A stretch of 64,000 bases of DNA from Psilocybe azurescens (GCA_023853785.1 JAJIRX010000651.1:1-64000); one strand, 5' to 3'; positions 44,640 to 56,258 are shown, counted from the stretch's first letter. The notes: generated by a model from the letters alone, not told the origin. Numbers and translations are program-made.

Positions 44640-47380
44640 CCATGGTGTTTAAGGATTACTCTGGCCAGGATGTGGTTTGCACGTTCTATGGGATGGGTCA
44701 GAACTGGGGTGGGATCGGGGGTGGATACAAGGCTTTCAAACTTTGTGTTATATATTATATATATTTCCCATTATGGAGTAGATTGTACTAATTCTCAATA
44801 TGCATGAAATTATGCCTCTTATGTCTCCCATGTTGTCAAAAATTGAAACCATGTGTCCAGCGAAATGCCCTTGCCTGACCCGTGTCTGACCCTTTCCCGG
44901 TCCTGAGAAAGACATTGTAAGTAGTCTGCCCTACTAGTATGTGCCACCGCTGTACAACTAATGTTGTTCCCGGGTGTTGCAGGCACATATTGGTGGGTCG
45001 GGACAAGGAGAGCGGAAACGGGGCAGACATGACAAGCCACATACCTTATGGCATTCAGGTGCTTCAGACATGAATTCACATTGCGGGTTGGGCACAAGCC
45101 AGACATAGTATGCATAGTTAGAAAGTACACATTTTTGTTAAAGCGAAAAGAAAAGCCATTAGTGGTATCGTCCAGACCACACAGAAAGTTAGTGCGAATC
45201 CCATGTCTAACCCAGACCCGGTGCTGGTCCCAAAGCATTTCAGAATAACAGTGCCTGTCTGTCTCCGCAGTACATTCAATAATAAAATCTCTCCTTTTAT
45301 GAAATGTATTTCTTTACACAAACAAAATAAGGGAGTTCAACTACTTTTAAACAATTTGGCCTTTTCCCTTGCCCCTGCCCTTATCCTTGTCCAAACCAAT
45401 ATTCTGGAGTACCAGTTGCCTTTTTTCCTGAACGTGCCATATCCGATGCTCCAATATGAAAATCCACGTCTGTTGTATTTGTGTTGGTATGCACATGATC
45501 ACAATATTTTCTTTCAAAGTCAATCAGAGCATTTTGCATGCACTGTGACTCATTGGCAAGACCCTTTTATGAAGGTCCACTGCTTTCAGCTTTGCAACTT
45601 TGGCCAGGTACAAGTGATTTGCAGCGTTGTCATACACCAATTTTGATTGGATATGAGATTTATCTATAAGCTTAGAGCGTCTGTCTTGACTCCCCATTGC
45701 ATGCAGAAGCCAGGGTTATTATTTCGCATTTTTATCTGAAGCACATCCCTCAATATTCAACGTCAAAGCCCATTCACAGTCCACTTCAAGCTCCATTCCA
45801 ACTTTCAATCTCCACTTCAACCATTTGATCAGTTACATTCCCTATCAATGATTCAATCGTCTATCTATTCCGAACCTCAAGGCTATGCACAGATTATTCT
45901 TGGACATCATTTCTATCCATCCTAGTATGCACAGCACTGCACAGCATCATATATCACCATCGTCATCAGCATTTGATCATCTACAACTATTTGGTCCTTA
46001 ACTGGATTCCACATATGCAGCAAATCTTTGTCTCACTCAGCAGTCTTGGTAATGGATGACTGAGCTGTGCCATGAATAGACTGGTTCTATTCATTAGCAT
46101 GGTACTTGTTCGCTATTTTGGCTCCTTTTCTATTGTCTGACACTTTCATATGATTAATCCTTCCTTCCTTTTGTCATTCTTGCTTATTGTACTTACTCAG
46201 CTTCGCTTCTTTCTTACTCATCTCACTTCGCTTTTCATAATCCTGCTTATACTTCTTACTCATCCTATGTTACTTACTTACTCATCCTTCTATTTTTCAC
46301 TCCTAAACTCCGTCAGCTTTCAATCTATTGTATGTAGTTGACAGATGGGACTACTGGGTGTCGTTCTACAGAATGATTAGTATAGTTTGGACGCTTGATC
46401 TCTTTTAAATATTTTTCTATGTTCTCTGGTACATAAACCATGTATTAGTATTGCCTGGAAGACAAGGAAGTTACAAGCCCCAACTTTCTTCACAGCAAAG
46501 ATTTCAAGTTATCAAGTACTCAGTCCAGCACTCCAAGCACGCATTCAATCAATCTCTATCAATATTCAGCACGAAATTCAACAATCACTCCAGTTATTCA
46601 AGACGTTCATCAGAGGCTAGACCAGCCTATCCAACCACTCTCGCTCTCTCATCACAGAGAATTTTGTCCAGTTCATTTCGATCCTACCATCCTCCAGACC
46701 CTTCATTCTTCCTCTACATCAAGATCTTCAACTCCCCATCGCTTCAGTTGCTCCGGAATATTTTATTCTGCAATCTTGGTCTTGTTGTCATCTTCATCCA
46801 TTGTTCCAGACACCCTTTATCCGCTTCACTGTGTTGTTTGATTTTTTGGCTGAAGAATATCGCTAGGTCGTCACCTTCGATCGCCCTAGTCATCCCTCAT
46901 TCACCTCACTGTTCTGTTTGAGGTTTGGATCAAAAACATCGCACAATCCTTCATCATATATCACTCCAGGCCACTCAAGTCATTACTCTATCAGCAGGCT
47001 TTACTTCTAGCTTTGCAGACACTGTAGACTTGATTAAAGCGCAGTAGGATCAAGACTACATTCTCACTCCTACCCCGTATCAATCCCTACAATTTATCTA
47101 GTCATTTGGCCCCTCCACAGTCATCACACCTCATTCACACCGTTCTACCCTAATCAAGTCGGGTTGCTTCCTCCCAGTAAATACTCAAGGGCATTTTATA
47201 TTCCCTCATCCATTCCTCCTCCTTCATACATCCCTGCCCTCCTCAGACCACATATATCTTCACAACCTAGTGGCCAAGCCAGTCCTCACTTTAACTCAAC
47301 AGGGAGAGAGTCGTCTTATCTAGTCTAGACCATTCCTCTCTAGTTTGTGTTTTGGTTTTCGATTTATATATCAAATCACA
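44640..47380. other. Stretch without a recognised gene
   Basis: At 45410-45560 the minus strand has an exon-like open frame of about 55 codons (ALIDFERKYCDHVHTNTNTT...GASDMARSGKKATGTP) that I cannot assign. Opposed frames at 44819-45238 and 45203-45646 look accidental. From 45730 to 47330 the plus strand is unusually pyrimidine-rich with many ATTCA/TCCA words and could be an old LTR or the far part of element E8; no ends were found. Confidence 0.35.
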
Positions 47381-47389
47381 CACTCACGT

Positions 47390-48570
47390 AGTTCAGCGTC
47401 TGCATCCTCGTCCTCGTCCTCGTCCTCGTCCCTGTCGTCCCCGTCCGTCCTCGTCCCTGTCGCATCCGTGTCCGTGTCCTCATCCCTCGTCCTCATCCGC
47501 GTCCATCCTTGTCCCTGTTGCAGCCACCGTCCCCATCCTCATCGTTGTCGCAGCCATTGTCTGCGTCCTGCGTCCTTGTCCTTGTCCACATTGCTGTCGT
47601 CCCTGTCCCCGTCGCAGCTGCCATCCATGTCCGTGTCCTCATCCTTGTCCCTGTCACGTCCGTGTCCTTGTCCCCATCGCATCCGCATCCTTGTCCCTGT
47701 TGCGTCTAGCGTCCTTGTCCCTGTTAAGCGTCTGTGTCCTTGTCCCTGTTGGCGTCCACGTCCTTGTCCCTGTTGCATCCGGCGTCCTTGTCCCTGTTGG
47801 CGTCTAGCGTCCTTGTCCCTGTTGCATCTGCGTCCTTGTCCCTGTCGTGTCCACATCCTTGTCCTTGCTGTCTGCATCCGTCCTCATCCCTGCTGTCCGG
47901 CGTCTGTCCTCGTCCCTGTCGCAGCTGCCATCCGCGTCCTCATCCTCATCCTTGGTCGTCAACCTCTGTCACGTCAGGTTGACTGTCACCTGGCTCCAAC
48001 CGACGAGGTGGTGGTGGTGGTAGTCAGAAGAAAGGTTGGGGTCATTCATTTGATGGTTGTCGTGCCGATCAGCTGATGCCGGGCACGTGTGTGCGTCACA
48101 TGTGCTTGTGAAATTTGACCCTGTGGACTGAACAAAATACAAAATTGTATCCATAGGGAGACTTTGCTCCCAAGTGTATTTAACTATTGTTTCATTTAAT
48201 TGTTATTTCATAGAGTTTATTTCCATTGATTTTACTCTTTTATTTTTTGCAATTAATATTAATAACTAATGATCATACTTTGGATATTGTGTTAATTATT
48301 GCATCCAGTGGACTCCAGTGGATTCAACTGGACTGTGCTAATAAATATATTATTTGTTGTTGTTCAGTGAATATTTAAGCCCCAGTCCAGTGGACTCCAG
48401 TGGACTCCAGTGGACTTGACTGGACTCATAATCCACTGGACTGAGACTGGACTGAAAATTTGGCAGGAGTCCAGTGCAAGTCCAGTGGACTCCAGTGGAC
48501 TGCAGTCCAGTTCCAGTCCACTGGAGTCCACTGGAGTCCATATGGATTGTGTGGGGAAAGGAAAGACCTC
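47390..48570 (-). mobile_element. Element E8: core and right end
   Basis: A minisatellite of GTCCTTGTCCCTGTTGCG-like 18-21-bp words at 47400-47960 is followed by CACCTGGCTCCAACCGACGA...GGTTGGGGTC, the same landmark that borders the E1 core. An AT-rich zone follows, then a terminal zone (48305-48545) filled with TCCAGTGGACT palindromes. The end at 48570 reads GAGGTCTTTCCTTTCCCCAC on the minus strand. It abuts E6 at CATCAACA. The left end was not found. Open frames of up to 243 codons here come from the minisatellite. Confidence 0.55.
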
Positions 48571-49113
48571 CATCAACATGTCACACGCATGTTGTTGTTT
48601 GGCCCGTGCCAAGCAGTGCCAAGAATTTCGGCTGCATCACTATGTATTTAACTAATTTTTTTGTTTTCCATAAGCTTTTGTGGCTCAGTTGGTTTATCTC
48701 GCTTGCGTTTGGCGTTCTCCGATGCCTGAGTTCAATTCTTGTTTGTGTCTTTTTTTTCTATACTAGTATAAATTATAATAAAAGGACATCCGTTGGACTT
48801 CCATTGGAATTCCGTTGGACTTGTCCTCTGGAATTCCAATGGTCATGTCTGGTGGGATTCTGATGGACTTCCATTGGACTTCCGTTGGTCCGGTCTGGTC
48901 ATTTCCAGTGGACTTTGACTGCTGGTTTGGCATTATTCCAGTGGAAAGTCCACCTGGACAGGCCATTGGACTTGTAGTCCATCAGACATTCACCGGAATC
49001 TCACCGGAATCTCACCAGAAATTTTCAGCAGTCCTAGACCAGAAAAATTGTCATTCTGAATATAGAAAGTCCGACAGAGTCCGACCAAAAAATGGGGGCT
49101 GTGTAAAGACCTT
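48571..49113 (-). mobile_element. Element E6: terminal part of an E1/E4-type element, inverted
   Basis: Inverted copy of the left 540 bp of E1/E4: CATCAACATGTCAC, the AATTTCGGCTGCATCACTATG zone, the tRNA-like unit, GTCCAATGGA-type words, then the end AAGGTCTTTACACAGCCCCC (reverse complement) at 49113. It breaks off at 48571 exactly where E8 begins, at a word (CATCAACA) that is internal to E1. Confidence 0.7.
48672..48757 (+). ncRNA. tRNA-like Pol III unit in E6
   Basis: TGGCTCAGTTGG (A box) at 48681-48692, GAGTTCAATTC (B box) at 48729-48739, eight T at 48750-48757. Confidence 0.5.
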
Positions 49114-49369
49114 GGATTTATAGGGCACATACCCACCATATGGGCAATTGCCTCCATTCACTGGCCCATACAATATGGTACAGTGTGGATTGCCATTTAA
49201 AGGTAGAGCACATTGGGTGGCTCAGAGGAACCATTGAATCCATATGATATGTTACATTGTAACTGTACTTTGTATCATATACTATACTACAGTGTAACAT
49301 TGGTATGTGCTGGGACCAGTGTTATGGAGGGGTTTGTGATGAGGTGCCCTGAGCAGAAACACAAGGTGT

Positions 49370-49500
49370 TACTTTGGGTTAGGGCTAGGTGACTAAGCAA
49401 ATCCAACCAGACATTGTTCCGATTTTTCACCTGCATCTTGCCACCCCACCAGTTTCCCAGTCTTATTTCCTTTTCACCCCAGGAAGCCCTGCCTTTCAGG
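49370..49500 (+). repeat. Dispersed repeat R, copy 3
   Basis: Matches 17785-17885 in inverted orientation and 25483-25560 in the same orientation (ACTAAGCAAATCCAACCA, CCGATTTTTCACCTGC). Confidence 0.6.
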
Positions 49501-49871
49501 TTACCTGAAAATGGGACTAAACTGCCAACTTTTGTTCGACATTTAAGTCACATATAAAATATATCATAGAATTGAACTTTTAGAGCCTCCGGAAAGAGAA
49601 ACAATAACAAAATTCTGAGAGTTGAATCACGGGTTCCCGAAAACAAAAAGGAGAACCCGATTTTCATGATGCTGAAAAGTCATCAAATTGGTAGAATTTC
49701 AGTACTGCATTTGGACATAAATAATTTCTAATATAAAGCGCCCCAAATAAGACTACTGAAATCTGTCCATTTGTTTTCAATTTCAGGCGGCCACAGTAAT
49801 GTCTTTTGAATATGCTTTCAGTCACCATAAAATTAATGACTAAATATCAGATTTCTGGGCAGTCTAAATAG

Positions 49872-50104
49872 ATTGTACGCTAATCGTCTGACTGTCCTAT
49901 GCAAGTCGTGTTTAGGTCATGTTCTGAGCATGGGGTCCAACACGCGCGACCTATACCGCCATCTACACGATACATTGCCCGCCGTTTACAAGTGTTAACC
50001 ATCTAACCTTGCACGAATTGGGCAAGGGCAAAGCTTGATGCACCCTAGAACCTCAGACACTCTGGTGCGATTGGCGTCAGATCACCATCAGATTAGCGTA
50101 CAAT
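49872..50104. mobile_element. 233-bp MITE-like inverted repeat
   Basis: Ends ATTGTACGCTAATC and GATTAGCGTACAAT are perfect 14-bp inverted repeats, with a looser match continuing inward (GTCTGAC/GTCAGATC). No clear target duplication and no coding region. Confidence 0.6.
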
Positions 50105-50109
50105 TTATT

Positions 50110-51300
50110 TATTTTGATATGAATTATCAGTTTTAGAATCTTCTTTCAGTACAAATTATAGGACAATTATGTTTTCATTATTCATCACACACAAAACTCA
50201 GTGATGAGCATCGCTGCTCGCTGCCCACGGAAAACCCCAAAATTTGCGACATGGGCTGGCCAGCACTGCCACAATTCCTGTTTCGAATACGGGATGCCCA
50301 AAAACATGCAACATAGAAACGAACATTTGCGCACTAAAACCCAAACCCTTCCTCCTTGCTTCCAATGCAACGCTGCACTCCATAACTCTGACAAAATATG
50401 TCTCATCAACTTCGCAAATCGCATACCATATGACTCAATATGAGAGTGGCTCCAAAACCGTGCTCTCATTTCCCTGAACAGCACCTACAAGATGATTCCT
50501 GATGATTCATTATCTTGGACCTCAAAATGACGATCTGTGAGGTTTATATTATTGGCTGGTGTGGGTTTCCCCCTTCTTTCTTAGTTTCTTACAATACTTC
50601 TACTTGCTCTTCGCATTTTTTCTCTCCCTCTTCTTTTGCTTGCCGATATTGGACACTTTCTTGGTCATTTCAGACGTTTTCGTTGTAGTATAAAAGACAT
50701 TTGTATTTGACTTGAACAGACCAGAATACACAGACCGTTTACCCCCATCCCGCTGCACTGAAAAACCAAAATTCTTACTGCAGATAGCCTCATCGTGTTG
50801 CTCTTGTTGTCTGCAACCTTTGTTACAAATTGTCTATTGCTGCCCTTGTCGTCTGCAGTCCCACTCGTACTTCATACCTCGCCTTTCGCACCGCGGTTCC
50901 TTCTCAGGGCAATTAACATTGAAGGCGACCTCTCTTTGTTGGACAGCCTGAACCCACATTCACAACCTTGGAGCCGCACATTGCAACATCCTGTGTCTGC
51001 TTGTTCTTTTTGTTTGTTCTGCACAGCATAGCATGTTGTAGGCCCATCATCGGACCTAAAGCACAGATATCTGAGGCCCATTCAGACTGGTTACGAGTCC
51101 TATTACGTAGTAATAGACTCGTTCTTTTAACCAGGGACCCAAACGGCACCATCATTTTCACTATCAACCAACGTGACTTATAACGTGTGATACTTGTATT
51201 TGTAATTGTTTTTAGCCACTTGGTTACTTCCGGTTTTTTATGGTACATGTTATAGGCCTGAACGTTTTTTATTTTTAGTTATGTCTCCCATGTGGAACTC
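50110..51300. other. Stretch without a recognised gene
   Basis: Opposed open frames at 50185-50484 and 50201-50477 and frames at 50712-51248 show no known motifs. The plus strand around 50580-50640 is pyrimidine-rich. Confidence 0.35.
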
Positions 51301-51309
51301 GTAGTTGTT

Positions 51310-51455
51310 CTTTTGCCGCTCGGTTATTTCCGGTTTTTTTGCGGCACAGGCCTATAACAACAACTGTGGGAAGAGTTCTTTCTTTCCTTCTCTCTCCTTT
51401 CCACATCATCGTTGCCTCCCTGCTGCCTTTTGGGTACATTTGCTTGATGTTATTC
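51310..51455 (+). repeat. Dispersed repeat S, copy 2
   Basis: Inverted relative to 24790-24980; shares GCTCGGTTA.TTCCGG, GGCACAGGCCTATA and the CTTTCTTTCCTTCTCT run. Confidence 0.6.
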
Positions 51456-51559
51456 ATGTGTTTCCTCTCAGTCGTGTTGTTAACTAGTCTTACATACTGT
51501 ACATCTTCAGCTGTTCACCTTCGCTGTATGTAGTTTAGCAATGTTTTTTTTTAGTGCAA

Positions 51560-53746
51560 TACTTATTGGTGGCCCTTACTATGTCTCCAACCTCAAATGC
51601 TGCTGGTTCGACGTGTTTCATGCTGTTGTGCGGTGAGTTACTTCTTTACGGTATTCGATCTGATTCTCACCTTATTCTTCCTTGTTTGTCGGCATATTCT
51701 CATAGATAATCTACCTTGTTATCCATGCCATGTATAAAGTCGGTGCCACGGATTCGGGTGAGAGTGCCGCATGGATCGACTCCCATTTCGAATGGCATTC
51801 CTGATTCCATAGGTGCATGTCGTCGTTCTGTGAAATAGCGAGCACTGGCATCTATTGCTTTATGTCCTTCGTACAATTCTGCTTGCCATGGGTTGACCTT
51901 CATATTTTCCCCTTCGAGGTATGTGGTCATCAACGAGTGTACCTTCTCGACGTTGCTTATGTTGTTATCGAATGACTGTGTGCTTAGTCCTGTTATTCTT
52001 ACTGCTTGTCGAAGATATCTTGCTCTGTGTTTCAGCATGCTCGTGTTGTGTGTTCTGCGTGATTTTTTTCTGTGAGTAGCTGTATTTCTCCTTGCATTTA
52101 TTATCACTCACACAATGCATATGGGTGGCAGGTCAGCGGCATATGATACTGTGCATATGGAACGTCTCTTCCATTGTATCATCTCCTGCCATTCTTGTTA
52201 CTCGCCATGAACATGGTTGCTTGACAAACACTACGTGGTACTTGTCCTTCTATCAACAATGTTTTCAGCTACTGAATAACACTTTGTTTACATAGTAGTG
52301 CAGGCTTATGTCGAATTCCACTATTGCGGTCGATTCTTTCTCGTTGTGCTGTGCATCTGCGTAGGCCTGCTCCAATATGGCCTTGGCCTCTATCAAATCG
52401 TAGCTGGGATCCATGTACTCGCGAATGTTGTTTCAATGCTTGTATTTTCGGTATATGTTGCTCGTTTATATGGTACGTTTGGCCTTATTTTTTATTTTTG
52501 TTATATTTTGTTATGTTTACTGTTTTCCTTTAACAATGACTCTTAATATGCTCAATCTTTGTATTATGTCCTCAGCGCTTGACTGAATTCTTTGTGTTGT
52601 GTAATGTCTTGTACCTGTTTCGCTCTCCCTTTTCTTCGGACTTTGCTATACCGTTTGGTCCATTAATCAATTAGGAATTTTGGCAGGTAAGCTGCATCCA
52701 TTCTCTTTCTGTGGCGTTGGCATTTGTTAGTGCTTATACATAATCTCCGTCAGCATTCCGTTGGATTTCAAGTCCTGTATGATCCTATCACCACGATCTG
52801 TTACTTTAATGTATTACATATGTCTCTACTAGTGACACTTGGTTTCATTCTGTACTTCTGTTCTTTATTTTATTTTTTCTGCTCTCTTGACATGAATGAT
52901 TAATTGCTCTATGCAGTATTTCATCTCACAGACAACAAAAACACGATTGACCATTTTCGTTGCTTTTGGAAAGCAATATTTGGCACTTGCTTATGTTACA
53001 TTTTCATCGTTGTGTTTATGCATGTAACTGATGAACATTATCAATGTGGTATGTTGTGTTATCAATCTCAATTCCTGCATTGCTAATAGTCTGCATTTCA
53101 TGATTGTATCTTTGCCCTGGTTTTTTCTTCTATATATCAAATGCATATATTGGGCGCTCTCGATTCAGTGTTTCTTTGCATTCTGTGGAGCATTACAAGC
53201 CTTTCAATCATGTTCCGGTACTTAATGTGCCTTGCAACAATGACGACTTCGTCTGCTACAGAATGTGTTTCATATATTTATGCTTATCCAATGTTCTTTC
53301 GTGTGGGGCCATCTGCTCATTCCTTAGGTAAATTATGCTCTACTGCAGCGACTTAGTTATCGCGATTTTACTTGTACTCATCATACCCATTGAATTTTCA
53401 GGGAAGGTTCGCTGTGTGCTACTCCGTGGACTTTGACGGACGTTGATGCTAGCTCCACCAGTTGTGTTTCGCTTTGTGCTATATCTTTATTATTATTTTT
53501 TGATAAGCAAGGCTCATAGTGTAACCTAAAACCTATAAAAACCTTATGTATTTTCCATGATTGAACAGCACTCACTGTGTTATCTGCTTTGATTACACCT
53601 TTGAATTGTCTCTGATTTTTATTTCCCATTACACCCTCAGATTCATTATATAAATCGTTCAATATGGTTTCTATTGATCCTAGCTCTGTTCCCACTTCCG
53701 GAGCACACCATGTTACGCATATGGTTGCATGCAATGCTGCACCCAT
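51560..53746 (-). pseudogene. Relic of an uncharacterised agaricomycete protein, frameshifted
   Basis: Minus strand: an open block 53746-53384 (SIETILNDLYNESEGVMGNK...IHKVFIGFRLHYEPCLSKNN...SEPSLKIQW) ends at a GTATGA donor. After a long gap with no clear exons, a block from about 52075 to 51714 (MLKHRARYLRQ...MPFEMGVDPCGTLTRIRGTD, FIHGMDNKV) follows, and then KHVEPAAFEVGDIVRAT near 51630-51585. The DPxGxLxxIxGxxxxHxxDN and PxxFxVGDIV pieces are ones I recall from abundant uncharacterised fungal proteins. One extra C at about 51709 shifts the frame after NKV (DYYENMPTNKEE would follow). Whether the two blocks are one gene is inferred from strand and order only. Confidence 0.45.
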
Positions 53747-53837
53747 CGATCATGCGTGCGTTTTCTTTCGACCGTATCTTTTGATTTTTCAATTAATCTC
53801 TTGATCTTTTTTTCTTTTTTCATCTTATTTCTGAAGG

Positions 53838-55660
53838 CCTAGGGTCGGATACTCTGCACATGCATTTGTTGGTCATGGCGGTGTTCTCGCAGTCGACAAG
53901 GATGTCGTCCATGAAGAAGATGCGCTTATGTATACGTCTTCCAACAACGAGACCATTGACTGTCATGGTGACCATGTTGCCTCTTTGAATGTGTCTGGGT
54001 GTATATTCTTGCCTTACTCCTGTCTCTATGTTGTTTTATTCACGTTTTTCTTCAGCAATGATGTCCCTGCGGTAGTCTTACCTGACAATACTATCAATTA
54101 TCCTGCAAGGCATACCCGGTCTAAAAGCTGAATGTATGCACCATTGTCCTTACACTTGTCGTCATGCTTACCCACTTATTAGTTCTAAGAAGAGAGTTTT
54201 GAACAAAGTGGCAATCATTTTGTCTGATGAGGACCTGCCATGAGTTTTGTTTTTATTTTATTGTACTCTTTTTGGCCTTGTATTCGGTTGAAATTTTATT
54301 AACACTGTTTTTTATTCTCTATTACTTTAGCCAACAACTTGCACTGCCTAAGAAAGTTTGCACCAATGTGTCTAAGTCCGCTGGCAAACCAGCTGCTAGT
54401 CAGGTGTCTGCTGCTGCTGTCGACTCCTCTTCTGGTGTTGAGGTTGTTGAGGTTGTTGATAATAGGTGCTTGATTCTTTTCTTCTTTTTAAAAAGTTTCT
54501 TTCATTCATATCAATGTCTGACTGCCTCTCTTTTCATCAGCGCTGACGCTTCGCATCAAGAAGAACATGGCCTCTGCTATTGTCATCGACAACAACTCAT
54601 CTGGCGTCAAGTAGTTGCCAAAGGGTTGGTTCTTTCTGATTAGCGTCTTATACACTACCGTGTCCCCTTACCCTGTTATCCCTTTGCATTTTCAGAACCA
54701 TTAATGTCAATAAAGCCTCTTGTAAAGGTCGTTGTAGTGTTACCGCCATCGCACATACCGCTACAAATGAGAGGTCCCCTGCCATTGTTGTTAAGAAGGA
54801 AAAAGGCTTTTACCCACTCTCAATGTGCAGCAACATTCTTCGTCTGAAGCACAGTCTACTGATTATGGCCATGGCGCGTAAGTTTGCTTCTGTCTTTCAT
54901 CTCTCGGTTTCCGATTTAATTGCCTTGTTATTCAGGTCTGTTCCGATTTCTTTTAGGAAAAATTATACCGTTGCTGCAGCATCCGATGGGTAATCTTATT
55001 TTTTATTTATGTCTTATATATTACATGCTAATTACTCTTAGTTAAATCAGTAAAGTCCTCAAAAGAGCCGTCGCAAGGCAAGGAATAGAGAGCGACTTCG
55101 ATCTGGACAATCATTGTCTGTAATCCTGTCTGCGCTCGACGCTGCCGATTCTGTTGCGTTGGACCTTCCTGTCCAATCATCTTCTGTCATTAAGTATGTT
55201 AATTTTTTTTTCTTATGTTATTTATTTATGCTTTCGTCAGGATTGGAGTGGTTGATGCCACTGGTGACAATATTTCTCATACTCCTGTTGATAACGCCTC
55301 TGCTTCCTCTGCCATTCCATATGGCGGTGCCACAGGAAGCGCTGTTGTCCCTGCTTCATATACAGTCGCCCCTGCTCCTCCTTCTACACTTGTCACAAAA
55401 CGTCCGACTTTCAGGGATGTTGTTCCTGTTGCTTGTACCACCCCCATGTTAGGTACAGGTGCCACCTTGCTAGAAGACACAATGAAATATACAGTTAGGT
55501 TAGTACATGTTACTTTGTTGTTCAGGTGTTTTAAAAAGTTTGTTTATTTCTCTCTGCAGAGTCTTGCCCAAGAAGTGTGAGGTCACCAAGAAGCCAGATC
55601 TGCAGGATTCTCTCTTAGCGGATACCTATGTGGGCCTGCCTAACCTCAAGTGAGATTTAT
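53838..55660 (+). pseudogene. Multi-exon uncharacterised gene cut by the gypsy LTR
   Basis: A series of short plus-strand exons with GT-AG introns encodes a low-complexity, basic/acidic protein: YSAHAFVGHGGVLAVDKDVV (53860), DVPAVVLPDNTINYPARHTR (54060), SSKKRVLNKVAIILSDED (54180), LPKKVCTNVSKSAGKPAASQ (54340), INVNKASCKGRCSVTAIA (54700), RRKARNRERLRSGQSLSVIL (55070), RIGVVDATGDNISHTPVDNA (55240) and KPDLQDSLLADTYVGLPNLK (55590) at a GTGAGA donor. The last piece recalls the start of the ordered domain in an uncharacterised fungal family with a long disordered N-terminus. No further exon follows because the LTR begins at 55732. It diverges from the minus-strand relic ending at 53746. Confidence 0.45.
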
Positions 55661-55731
55661 GCTGATGTTCTATCAAACCCCATTTTCATATTTCTGCATT
55701 CAAGTCATGGCATATTGCGTACCTGGAACTC

Positions 55732-56153
55732 TGTTAGGGAACGGGTCTAGAAACGTCACATGATATATCAAGAAGCCGCCTTTGTCTTGAATGATCAGGT
55801 GTTAACTCCTCGGTACCAGAATAACGTAGCAAGTCAAGGAACTTAGTAGAAACCACTAGATCTAGTAGATATAAAAGGTATATAAGAACACTTGTAACAT
55901 AGTCAGATTTCATTCAATCCTACATTCTATAGTTACTAGTAACACTGTGTGAACTACCTTAAGTTCTCCATCTTGTTTATAAGTATATCAGGGGTCCTGC
56001 CATACTTCCTATTGCCAGAGCAGTATATAGAATGAGATATATTACAAGTAAATACAGAGTATATCTTTGTAATACATAAGCAACGTCATTACTCAGTTCA
56101 GCTTGCTTTGGACGACTAAGCTATCTATTCTAATTTAGCACTGGTCTCTAACA
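55732..56153 (+). repeat. 5' LTR of the gypsy element
   Basis: 422 bp from TGTTAGGGAACGGG to GGTCTCTAACA, with TG...CA ends and a TGTTAG/CTAACA terminal inverted repeat. TATAAAAGG at 55870 is a likely TATA box. It is followed directly by TTGGTGGACGCATTGGGAAC, the probable primer-binding zone. Confidence 0.8.
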
Positions 56154-56258
56154 TTGGTGGACGCATTGGGAACTGAGTATTAAGACGTACTAAATCTCAG
56201 ATTCAAAATCACACAAAACTAACTGAATCTATTTACTTCCGACACCCTGGCATTTAAT

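Noticed and set aside
46451..46921. 156-codon plus-strand frame
   Set aside because: Lies in a long pyrimidine-rich stretch giving Ser/Leu/Phe/Pro by composition; no motifs or introns.
47345..48076. 243-codon Ser/Pro/Cys-rich plus-strand frame
   Set aside because: Entirely GTCCTTGTCCCTGT minisatellite; the frame changes character with the repeat word.
52092..53356. Plus-strand frames between 52.1 and 53.4 kb
   Set aside because: Phe/Leu/Cys-rich and pyrimidine-driven; they are opposite the presumed introns of the minus-strand relic.
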